A stretch of DNA of 7,451 bases from NCBI GenBank assembly GCA_007117255.1, contig SKGU01000007.1:1-7451 (forward strand). The letters are read 5' to 3'. The notes below the pieces were generated by a model. It had not been told where the DNA came from, did no database searches, and worked only from the letters and a program-made list of their open reading frames with translations. Origin of the DNA: Natronohydrobacter sp. Its GTDB lineage: Bacteria; Pseudomonadota; Alphaproteobacteria; Rhodobacterales; Rhodobacteraceae. Of this stretch, positions 1 to 4,668 are shown piece by piece. Each line of letters opens with the position of its first letter. The stretch's first letter is position 1. Made by a program: the position numbers and the translations under genes.

Positions 1-253
1 CACCGCTGAAGAGATCAACGCCGCTGTGGTCGCCGCTGCCAGCTCCGGGCCGCTCAAGGGCATTCTGGGCGCGACGGATCAGCCCAATGTGTCGATGGAT
101 TTCAACCACGACCCGCGCTCATCGATCTTCCATCTGGACCAGACCAAAGTGCTGGAGGGCCGCATGGTGCGTGTGCTGTCCTGGTATGACAACGAATGGG
201 GCTTCTCCAACCGTATGCTGGATACGGCTGCGGCAATGGCGAAGGCAGGCTGA
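1..253 (+). CDS. gap: Glyceraldehyde-3-phosphate dehydrogenase, C-terminal part (5' truncated by window)
   Basis: This is the last 83 residues of a type I glyceraldehyde-3-phosphate dehydrogenase, the glycolytic and gluconeogenic enzyme that interconverts glyceraldehyde-3-phosphate and 1,3-bisphosphoglycerate with NAD(P) and phosphate in the cytoplasm. The reading frame is open from base 2 and ends in TGA at 251-253. Visible family signatures are GPLKGILG, the NVSMDFNHDPRSSIF stretch that matches the usual D-x-x-S-x-D-x-x-SS region, and the near-terminal SWYDNEWGFSNRM motif, whose Asn contributes to cofactor binding in known structures. The Cys nucleophile and the Rossmann domain lie upstream of the window. 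Composition is typical of a well-expressed core gene. A strong terminator follows 23 bases after the stop, so this is the last gene of its transcript. Which gap paralogue it is (glycolytic or CbbG-like) cannot be decided from this fragment. Confidence 0.96.
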   Translation, partial: TAEEINAAVVAAASSGPLKGILGATDQPNVSMDFNHDPRSSIFHLDQTKVLEGRMVRVLSWYDNEWGFSNRMLDTAAAMAKAG

Positions 254-276
254 GAGCTTGGCCCAAGACTGACGAG

Positions 277-307
277 AAAGCCGCACCTGAGAGGGTGCGG
301 CTTTTTT
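277..307 (+). terminator. Intrinsic terminator after gap
   Basis: A perfect 11-bp stem is formed by AAAGCCGCACC (277-287) and GGTGCGGCTTT (294-304), with a 6-base loop (288-293) and a run of six T at 302-307. It sits 23 bases after the gap stop. On the opposite strand the same hairpin is followed by only TTTCTC, so it may also stop transcripts from the convergent outer membrane protein gene, but less strongly. Confidence 0.93.
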
Positions 308-320
308 GTTGGCGACGGTA

Positions 321-340
321 CTTGCCGCAGCCATGGCAAG
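321..340. repeat. Small hairpin between convergent gap and omp genes
   Basis: CTTGCC (321-326) and GGCAAG (335-340) form a 6-bp inverted repeat around an 8-base loop. It lies between the gap terminator and the stop of the minus-strand outer membrane protein gene. It has no T-tract on either strand, so it is at most an mRNA 3'-end structure for the minus-strand transcript. This may be chance. Confidence 0.3.
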
Positions 341-374
341 CAGAACCTGCCATAGCTCTTCGTGTTCATGGATG

Positions 375-1133
375 TCAGAAACGGAAGTTCATACCCGCAC
401 TTATGACATGAAGCCCTTTCCCACGCACTTGCCAGTCTGGTCCCGGCCCCGATGCTGGAGTAATTGCGAAGGATTTGCCTACATCGTGATAATTATACTC
501 AGCGAATATTGAAATATTCCGACCAAGGCGATGCTCTGCACCAAAGCCAACATTCAAGCCTGTTCCTGTTTTGCTGTCTTTCAGGTCCTGCCACGGGCCT
601 GCTGCGGCAATGTTGTCAATTGTTAGCTTGGCGCGCGAAAGGCCCAACCGACCATAGAGCAATGTATTGCCATCATTAACCACTGGGCCCGCTCGCAGGG
701 CAATTGACATGAGGTTGGAATAAGATGCGCGCGGCTCAGCAGCTGGCCCTCCGATCAAAGGATTCTTTTCGGCCGATCCGTCGAATTTGCCGAAATTTGC
801 CTCCAGCAACCCGCCATAGACAAAACCGCCTTGCTGAGTGTCATAGCCAAGTCGCAATGAGCCGGTTGCCCCTGATACACTTGGGCTTATCAACCAGCCA
901 GGAGGTCCGGGAGGCGGATCGCGCTGCACATCCGTGGCGCTAACACCCCTGCCGTAGCCAAGACTGACCCCGCCATAAAAACCGGTCCAATCCACTGGCT
1001 GCGCTACCGGTGACGATATCACTACACTTTCAGCAGGCGCATCCATCTTGCTTCCCCCAAAGGAAGCCGTCGGTATCACGAAAGCAGATGCAACAACGGC
1101 GCTTGTCAGATATTTCAGGCTCGAGCGTGACAT
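375..1133 (-). CDS. Omp25/31-type outer membrane beta-barrel protein
   Basis: A 252-residue exported protein of the small eight-stranded barrel family (Omp25/Omp31/RopB-like, 'porin family' in many annotations). Residues 1 to about 25 look like a Sec signal peptide: Arg/Lys near the start, a hydrophobic stretch TSAVVASAFVI, then PTAS. After a short linker, DWTGFYGGVSLGYGRG (48-63) is the characteristic first barrel strand with the W-T-G-F-Y signature. Alternating strands follow, and the chain ends GMNFRF with a terminal Phe, the usual signal for the outer-membrane assembly machinery. A proline-rich RDPPPGPPGW segment (71-80) probably lies in the first surface loop. The start is backed by an AGGGGG Shine-Dalgarno sequence 6 bases upstream. 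The gene is less GC-rich than its neighbours and uses many A/T-ending codons (for example near 481-540), which hints at different ancestry or weak codon selection. A specific role such as adhesion or envelope stability cannot be told from sequence. Confidence 0.85.
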   Translation of the reverse strand: MSRSSLKYLTSAVVASAFVIPTASFGGSKMDAPAESVVISSPVAQPVDWTGFYGGVSLGYGRGVSATDVQRDPPPGPPGWLISPSVSGATGSLRLGYDTQQGGFVYGGLLEANFGKFDGSAEKNPLIGGPAAEPRASYSNLMSIALRAGPVVNDGNTLLYGRLGLSRAKLTIDNIAAAGPWQDLKDSKTGTGLNVGFGAEHRLGRNISIFAEYNYHDVGKSFAITPASGPGPDWQVRGKGLHVISAGMNFRF

Positions 1134-1492
1134 GATTTCCCCCTAATCAATTAAGACCTTGCAAAAGTCGAGCGCATGGAAAGACCAACAGAACGCATTT
1201 TCCTTTTGCATCTTCTGCGTATCATAAGGATCGCTGCCACTATTTGACCCAGCGCAAGTGAGAAAGTTAATATTCTGGCGTTGCGCGCAAGCAACACCGA
1301 GCCAGCGCGGCATGGCTCAGATCTTCGGGTGCTATATAGGCCGGTGGAAGAACCGGGACTGTCCGTGGTCATATGTGGCATGCATTGCGTTTGCTCAGGG
1401 CGCAGTTTCGTGCCGGGTAACATGCTGCCTGTGCGAAGTGACCTTCCATATTGGATTTGACCGAAAGTCGCTGATGGCTTCACTCACCCGCC
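1134..1492. other. Unassigned intergenic region, lower GC, upstream of omp
   Basis: This 359-base gap separates two minus-strand genes. It contains a 110-codon minus-strand frame from a GTG (1483) to 1151, and plus-strand frames. None shows a recognisable domain, a clear ribosome binding site or convincing codon bias, so I do not call them genes. It should hold the promoter of the outer membrane protein gene: a minus-strand TATGAT hexamer (reverse complement of 1221-1226) is a plausible -10 element, but I find no good -35. Small inverted repeats are present: GAGCCA (1299-1304) with TGGCTC (1313-1318), CCGGT (1341-1345) with ACCGG (1352-1356), and the 10-bp palindrome TTGCGCGCAA (1281-1290). 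They could mark a degraded element or an unannotated RNA, but there is no decisive sign of either. Confidence 0.5.
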
Positions 1493-2383
1493 TCACCCCA
1501 CCAACACGCCCCGCGCATACAAGCGCAGCGCTTCAGTCATCCCAGCCAGATGTCCCGCCAAGCGCCGGTTGATCTGCCAGAACAGCGGCCGGTCGAATAC
1601 TGCATCGGGGATCAGCTCAACCAGCCGCCCCGCGTCCAGATGGCCCGCGACAAGCCTTGCAGGGTTCATCCCCCAGCCCAGACCTGCCAGCGCAGCCGTG
1701 ACAAAGCCTTCGGTCGAGGGCAGCCAATGCGTCTGGATGGGAAAGCTCTGACCAAAGACCGCGCGCAGCCAGTCCTGTTGCAACTGGTCCTTCTGGTTGA
1801 AGGTCAGCGCCGGGGCATGGGCCAGCGTGGCCGATGTCACCCCTTCCGGGAAATGGCGGGCCATGAATGCAGGACTGGCCGTGGCATGATAGCGCAACGC
1901 GCCCAATGGCACGGAATCACACCCCGGCACAGGTTTTTCCAGCGTTGTCACCGCCGCAACCACACGCCCGGCCTTCAGCCAGTCGGCAGTGTGATCTTCA
2001 TCATCAACGGCGATATCCAGAAGCAGCCCGTCATCGCGCGCGTGATCGCAGATGGCAGGCAGGAACCACGTCGCCAGACTGTCGGAATTGACCGCGATAG
2101 AGACGGTGACCTGACGGGCAGGGCGCGCGCTGTCAGGGAACTGCGCCAGCAGATCACGCTCGGCCAAGCCCACAAGCTCCATATGACGGCACAAGGCCGC
2201 GCCGGCAATGGTGGCACGACAAGGCGTCGCGCGCTCGATCAGCACTGTGCCCAAACGCTCCTCAAGCCCCCGCACCCGCTGCGAAATTGCCGAGGGCGTG
2301 ACGTGGAGTGCCTTGGCAGCAGCCTCGAAACTGCCAGTTTGAACCACAAGCGCAACAGCATGGGCGGCAGGATAGTCAATCAT
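1493..2383 (-). CDS. argP: LysR-type regulator, ArgP/LysG (IciA) group
   Basis: A 296-residue, full-length LysR-type transcription factor that binds DNA as an oligomer. ArgP/LysG proteins activate the arginine/lysine exporter gene in response to basic amino acids. The N-terminal winged helix-turn-helix spans about residues 4-62, with SFEAAAKALHVTPSAISQRV (18-37) as the core. The effector domain begins near residue 90, and VNSDSLATWFLPA (98-110) is the segment typical of ArgP and LysG and is my main reason for this subgroup; CGLGWGM-like AGLGWGMNPARL lies near the end. The ATG at 2383 is preceded by AAGGAAAG at a suitable distance. It is transcribed away from an ArgO/LysE exporter with 87 bases between the starts, the standard arrangement for this regulator and its target. 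A perfect palindrome lies 12-34 bases upstream of its start, which makes autoregulation likely (inference). Confidence 0.92.
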   Translation of the reverse strand: MIDYPAAHAVALVVQTGSFEAAAKALHVTPSAISQRVRGLEERLGTVLIERATPCRATIAGAALCRHMELVGLAERDLLAQFPDSARPARQVTVSIAVNSDSLATWFLPAICDHARDDGLLLDIAVDDEDHTADWLKAGRVVAAVTTLEKPVPGCDSVPLGALRYHATASPAFMARHFPEGVTSATLAHAPALTFNQKDQLQQDWLRAVFGQSFPIQTHWLPSTEGFVTAALAGLGWGMNPARLVAGHLDAGRLVELIPDAVFDRPLFWQINRRLAGHLAGMTEALRLYARGVLVG

Positions 2384-2394
2384 TAGCTTTCCTT

Positions 2395-2417
2395 AATTCA
2401 ACTTAGCATATTGAATT
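2395..2417. promoter_or_regulatory. Probable ArgP operator between argP and argO
   Basis: AATTCAA (2395-2401) and TTGAATT (2411-2417) form a perfect 7-bp inverted repeat with a 9-base spacer, in the 87-bp region between the divergent argP and argO starts. LysR-type regulators bind such interrupted, AT-rich dyads, and a T-N11-A pair (2398 and 2410) lies inside. The element is the only clear dyad between the two genes. Its left end is 12 bases from the argP start and its right end 54 bases from the argO start, so bound protein would cover the argP leader while sitting at an activator position for argO. On the minus strand the spacer contains TATGCT, a possible -10 for argP. That ArgP is the binding protein is inferred from position and family. 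Confidence 0.65.
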
Positions 2418-2470
2418 TGTCTAATCTGAACGCATCCGCTATCGCAAGCCTGCACCACACCAGAGGCCCC

Positions 2471-3085
2471 ATGAGCACCCCAATCGTTTTCCTGACCGGC
2501 CTTGGCATCGGGCTAAGCCTGATCCTGGCTATCGGCGCACAAAACGCCTTTGTTCTACGGCAAGGCTTGCGCGGCAGTCATGTTCTGCCCGTGGTGCTGG
2601 CCTGCGCGCTGTCTGATGCTGTGCTGATCGTGATCGGTGTGACCAGTTTTGCGCAGATCGCCCGGCTTTTGCCATGGGTCGAGCCAGTGATGCGCTACGC
2701 AGGTGCGGTTTTTCTGATCTGGTACGGGGCGCGCTCCCTGCGTGCGGCGCTGACCTCGACCGAGGCACTGTGGATTGACGGCCCCGCCACGCGAGAGCCG
2801 TTGCGCCCGGTCCTTCTGACGGCATTTGCACTCACATGGCTGAACCCGCATGTCTATCTCGATACTGTGGTGCTTCTGGGCACGATCTCGACGCAATATT
2901 CGGGCCAGCAATGGGCCTTTGGCGCGGGCGCGGTCAGTGCTTCGTTTCTGTTCTTCTTCTCGCTGGGCTATGGATCCAGCCTGCTGCGCCCGCTCTTCGC
3001 ACAACCCCGCGCTTGGCGCATTCTCGAAGGCGGGATCGCGTTGGTGATGTGGGCCATTGCACTGAAGCTGATCATGATGTTCTGA
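2471..3085 (+). CDS. argO: LysE/ArgO-family basic amino acid exporter
   Basis: A 204-residue inner membrane protein of the LysE/ArgO family, which exports L-arginine and/or L-lysine and relieves toxic accumulation of them or of analogues such as canavanine. Six hydrophobic segments are visible at about 5-27, 38-62, 71-92, 112-135, 146-170 and 182-203. Family motifs are IGAQNAFVLRQG (21-32), FLIWYGARSLRAA (81-93) and TWLNPHVYLDT (122-132), the last almost identical to E. coli ArgO. The frame is open back to a TTG at 2411, but that start lies inside the palindromic operator and adds a non-family N-terminus, so I choose the ATG at 2471, preceded by AGAGG four bases upstream. The divergent neighbour is the ArgP-type regulator. 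Whether arginine, lysine or both are exported cannot be read from sequence. The 3' end runs into the structured convergent junction. Confidence 0.92.
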   Translation: MSTPIVFLTGLGIGLSLILAIGAQNAFVLRQGLRGSHVLPVVLACALSDAVLIVIGVTSFAQIARLLPWVEPVMRYAGAVFLIWYGARSLRAALTSTEALWIDGPATREPLRPVLLTAFALTWLNPHVYLDTVVLLGTISTQYSGQQWAFGAGAVSASFLFFFSLGYGSSLLRPLFAQPRAWRILEGGIALVMWAIALKLIMMF

Positions 3086-3090
3086 GCCCC

Positions 3091-3110
3091 GCCCGGCGGC
3101 TACGCCGGGC
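3091..3110. terminator. Short GC-rich hairpin after argO, without T-tract
   Basis: GCCCGGCG (3091-3098) and CGCCGGGC (3103-3110) form a perfect 8-bp stem with a GCTA loop, starting 5 bases after the argO stop. There is no T-run on the plus side, so it is not a classical intrinsic terminator. It could act with the adjacent larger inverted repeat as a bidirectional 3'-end structure that protects mRNA ends or assists termination between the convergent genes. It also resembles REP-like palindromes, but no second copy is seen in the window. Confidence 0.55.
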
Positions 3111-3159
3111 AGCGCCCGCGAATGGCATGGGCTGGGTGGGTGGGCCATGAGCGGGCGCT
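3111..3159. repeat. Long inverted repeat with G-rich loop at the convergent gene junction
   Basis: The outer arms AGCGCCCGC (3111-3119) and GCGGGCGCT (3151-3159) pair over 9 bp. A GA/GA internal mismatch (3120-3121 with 3149-3150) follows, compatible with tandem G-A pairs, and then a second helix ATGGC (3122-3126) with GCCAT (3144-3148). The loop is 3127-3143. The plus strand continues TTCTTGCT after the 3' arm, only weakly U-rich. It abuts the hairpin at 3091-3110 and ends 8 bases before the stop codon of the minus-strand carbonic-anhydrase-like gene, so it is probably the shared 3' region of two convergent transcripts. Confidence 0.65.
3129..3144 (+). other. Canonical G-quadruplex motif in the argO 3' region
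   Basis: GGGCTGGGTGGGTGGG is four runs of three G separated by loops of 2, 1 and 1 bases, which fits the G3N1-7 rule and falls in the short-loop class known to be very stable in vitro. It lies on the plus strand and so would be present in any argO read-through RNA. It occupies the loop of the 3111-3159 inverted repeat, and its last G competes with the inner helix (3144-3148). Folding in the cell is inference. Confidence 0.6.
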
Positions 3160-3167
3160 TCTTGCTC

Positions 3168-3692
3168 TCAACAGGGCGTCAACCCTGCTTTGAAGCGCAT
3201 CATGTTGCGGCGGTATCCTGCTGCGGACTCCAGCAGCTTCGCCTGTGCGGCCTCGTCCAAAGCGCGCACAACCCGCCCCGGTGCGCCCATCACCAGCGAC
3301 CCATCCGGGATTTCCTTGCCTTCCGTGACCAGCGCACCCGCCCCGATCAGACAACCCCGCCCGATCTTCGCACCATTCAGCACTGTGGCCCCCATCCCGA
3401 TCAGAGAGCCCTCGCCAATGGTACAGCCATGCAGCATCGCCTTGTGCCCGACAGTGACATGCGCCCCGATCGTCAGCGGATAGCCCATATCAGTATGCAG
3501 AACGCAGTTTTCCTGAATATTCGTGCCCTCACCAATCACCAGTGGCTCATTGTCGCCACGCAGCACGGCACCAAACCAGATCGACGTCCCCTCGCCCAGA
3601 ACAACCGTGCCAATCACATGCGCACCCGGTGCGATCCAGTAATCGTCATTTTCCGGCAGCACCGGGGCATGTTGGTCCAGAGTGTACAGCAT
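3168..3692 (-). CDS. Gamma-carbonic-anhydrase-like hexapeptide-repeat protein (YrdA/PaaY type)
   Basis: A 174-residue left-handed beta-helix protein of the gamma-carbonic anhydrase family, expected to be a cytoplasmic trimer with metal sites between subunits. Hexapeptide repeats run from about residue 20 to 140 (IGTVVLGEGTSIWFGAVL, IGEGTNIQ, IGEGSLIGMGATVLNGA). The three predicted metal-binding histidines are present as H66 (in VLHTD), H83 and H88 (in GHKAMLHGC), and the family Arg, Asp and Gln are R45, D47 and Q60. It lacks the acidic loop of the archaeal Cam enzyme, so carbonic anhydrase activity is not assured; many relatives have unknown substrates or act as thioesterases. The frame is open upstream, but the ATG at 3692 has a strong GGGGGAGG site and gives the normal family length. 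That ATG overlaps the stop of the upstream dehydrogenase by one base (TGATG), implying translational coupling. Confidence 0.88.
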   Translation of the reverse strand: MLYTLDQHAPVLPENDDYWIAPGAHVIGTVVLGEGTSIWFGAVLRGDNEPLVIGEGTNIQENCVLHTDMGYPLTIGAHVTVGHKAMLHGCTIGEGSLIGMGATVLNGAKIGRGCLIGAGALVTEGKEIPDGSLVMGAPGRVVRALDEAAQAKLLESAAGYRRNMMRFKAGLTPC

Positions 3693-4570
3693 CACGCCTC
3701 CCCCAGTTTGCGCAGCCGTGCGATCAGCGCAGAGGTGTCCCAGCGCCCCCCGCCCATATTCTGCACATCCTTGTAAAACTGATCGACCAGCGCAGTCATG
3801 GGCAGCGACGCGCCAAATTCTTCGGCCGTGTTCAGACAGATGCTCAGATCCTTGCGCATCCAGTCCACAGCGAAGCCGTGATTGAATTCGCCGTCCAGCA
3901 TTGTGCCGTGACGGTTCTGCATCTGCCACGACCCCGCAGCGCCCTGAGAAATCACTTCGACCACTGCGCGCCCGTCCATGCCCGCGCGCTCACCGAAATG
4001 CAAAGCCTCGGCCAGACCCTGCAACAGTCCCGCAATGCAGATCTGGTTCATCATCTTGGCGATCTGGCCTGCGCCACTTTCGCCCATGCGCTTGGCGATC
4101 CGCGCATAAGCATCCATCACCGGAGCTGCGCGGTCGAATTCGGCTTGCGCACCGCCACACATGATCGAAAGCACCCCGTTTTCTGCGCCTGCCTGCCCGC
4201 CAGAGACCGGCGCATCCACAAAACCCACGCCCTGCGCGCGTGCAAGATCGTTCAATTCGCGCGTGACCTGCGCCGATACTGTCGTATGATCGACGAACAA
4301 TGCCCCCTCTGCCATGGCCGCGAATGCGCCTTCATCCCCAAGACAGACACTGCGCAGATCGTCGTCATTGCCAACACAGGCCATCACGAATTCGGCACCC
4401 TCAGCCGCATCACGCGGGGTCGCGCCAAAGCGTCCACCATGTTCAGAAACCCACGCTTCCGCCTTTGAAACAGTGCGATTATAAACGCAAACGTCATGTC
4501 CTGCCCGTGCCAGATGTGCGGCAATTGGCCCGCCCATCACCCCCAGCCCCAGAAACGCCACCTTTGCCAT
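3692..4570 (-). CDS. 3-hydroxyisobutyrate-dehydrogenase-family (beta-hydroxyacid) oxidoreductase
   Basis: A 292-residue NAD(P)-dependent beta-hydroxyacid dehydrogenase, the family of 3-hydroxyisobutyrate dehydrogenase (valine breakdown), tartronate semialdehyde reductase and GLYR-type succinic semialdehyde reductases. The N-terminal Rossmann fold opens with AFLGLGVMGGPIA, with the GLGVMG dinucleotide loop at 8-13. The substrate-binding signature DAPVSGG is at 119-125, the predicted catalytic Lys is K172 in GQIAKMMNQ with N175 nearby, and the C-terminal helical domain carries the conserved MRKDL (238-242). Arg at position 32 after the second strand (YNRT) favours NADP(H), by analogy with GLYR-type members. 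The frame extends upstream to 4648, but the ATG at 4570 starts exactly at the Rossmann strand and has a GAGGGGGAT site. It is first in a two-gene unit with the carbonic-anhydrase-like gene. The exact substrate cannot be assigned. Confidence 0.88.
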   Translation of the reverse strand: MAKVAFLGLGVMGGPIAAHLARAGHDVCVYNRTVSKAEAWVSEHGGRFGATPRDAAEGAEFVMACVGNDDDLRSVCLGDEGAFAAMAEGALFVDHTTVSAQVTRELNDLARAQGVGFVDAPVSGGQAGAENGVLSIMCGGAQAEFDRAAPVMDAYARIAKRMGESGAGQIAKMMNQICIAGLLQGLAEALHFGERAGMDGRAVVEVISQGAAGSWQMQNRHGTMLDGEFNHGFAVDWMRKDLSICLNTAEEFGASLPMTALVDQFYKDVQNMGGGRWDTSALIARLRKLGEA

Positions 4571-4588
4571 TGCATCCCCCTCGAATTC

Positions 4589-4618
4589 TTGTGATTGCGC
4601 TTTGGGCGCTGGCACAAT
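4589..4618 (+). promoter_or_regulatory. Candidate sigma-70-type promoter of the acylase gene
   Basis: TTGTGA (4589-4594) and CACAAT (4613-4618) each match 4 of 6 consensus bases, with an 18-base spacer. TGG immediately before the -10 (4610-4612) provides an extended -10 TGn. Transcription would start near 4625, giving a leader of about 44 bases before the ATG at 4669. The -10 lies inside the palindrome at 4605-4631. This was found by eye only. Confidence 0.4.
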
Positions 4619-4631
4619 ACCTATCAGCGCC
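4605..4631. promoter_or_regulatory. Palindromic element in the divergent dehydrogenase/acylase promoter region
   Basis: GGCGCTG (4605-4611) and CAGCGCC (4625-4631) form a perfect 7-bp inverted repeat with a 13-base spacer in the 98-bp region between the two divergent genes. It covers the predicted acylase -10 and start site, where a bound protein would block transcription. No regulator gene adjoins this pair, so the binding protein, if any, is unknown. An RNA hairpin in the acylase leader is an alternative only if transcription starts upstream of 4605. Confidence 0.45.
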
Positions 4632-4668
4632 ATCCTGACCGTCAACACAAAGACCCTTTCCTCTGCTG

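Noticed and set aside
1151..1483. 110-codon minus-strand frame behind argP, from GTG 1483
   Set aside because: No recognisable domain, no clear ribosome binding site, Cys/Arg/Met-rich composition unlike the neighbours, and it spans the probable omp promoter region. Kept as unassigned sequence.
1550..2386. Long plus-strand frame of 278 codons across argP
   Set aside because: It lies antisense to a clear full-length LysR-type regulator, is rich in Arg/Gln/His as shadow frames in GC-rich DNA are, and has no domain signature.
2393..2407. CtrA-type site (TTAA-N7-TTAA) near argP
   Set aside because: Only one half-site TTAA is present; the second position reads TAGC.
2411..2470. TTG start giving a 20-residue longer ArgO
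   Set aside because: The TTG is part of the palindromic operator, has no ribosome binding site, and the added residues are not membrane-like; ATG 2471 begins at the first transmembrane helix.
3693..3929. 79-codon N-terminal extension of the carbonic-anhydrase-like protein
   Set aside because: It lies entirely within the upstream dehydrogenase gene in another frame, does not resemble the family, and the ATG at 3692 has a strong ribosome binding site and gives normal length.
3542..4468. Long plus-strand frame of 308 codons across the dehydrogenase
   Set aside because: Antisense shadow of the well-supported dehydrogenase; low-complexity His/Arg/Ala composition and no ribosome binding site.
4610..4624. 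Sigma-54 promoter suggested by TGGCAC at 4610-4615
   Set aside because: The -12 element is missing: after the five-base gap the sequence is CTAT, not TTGC.
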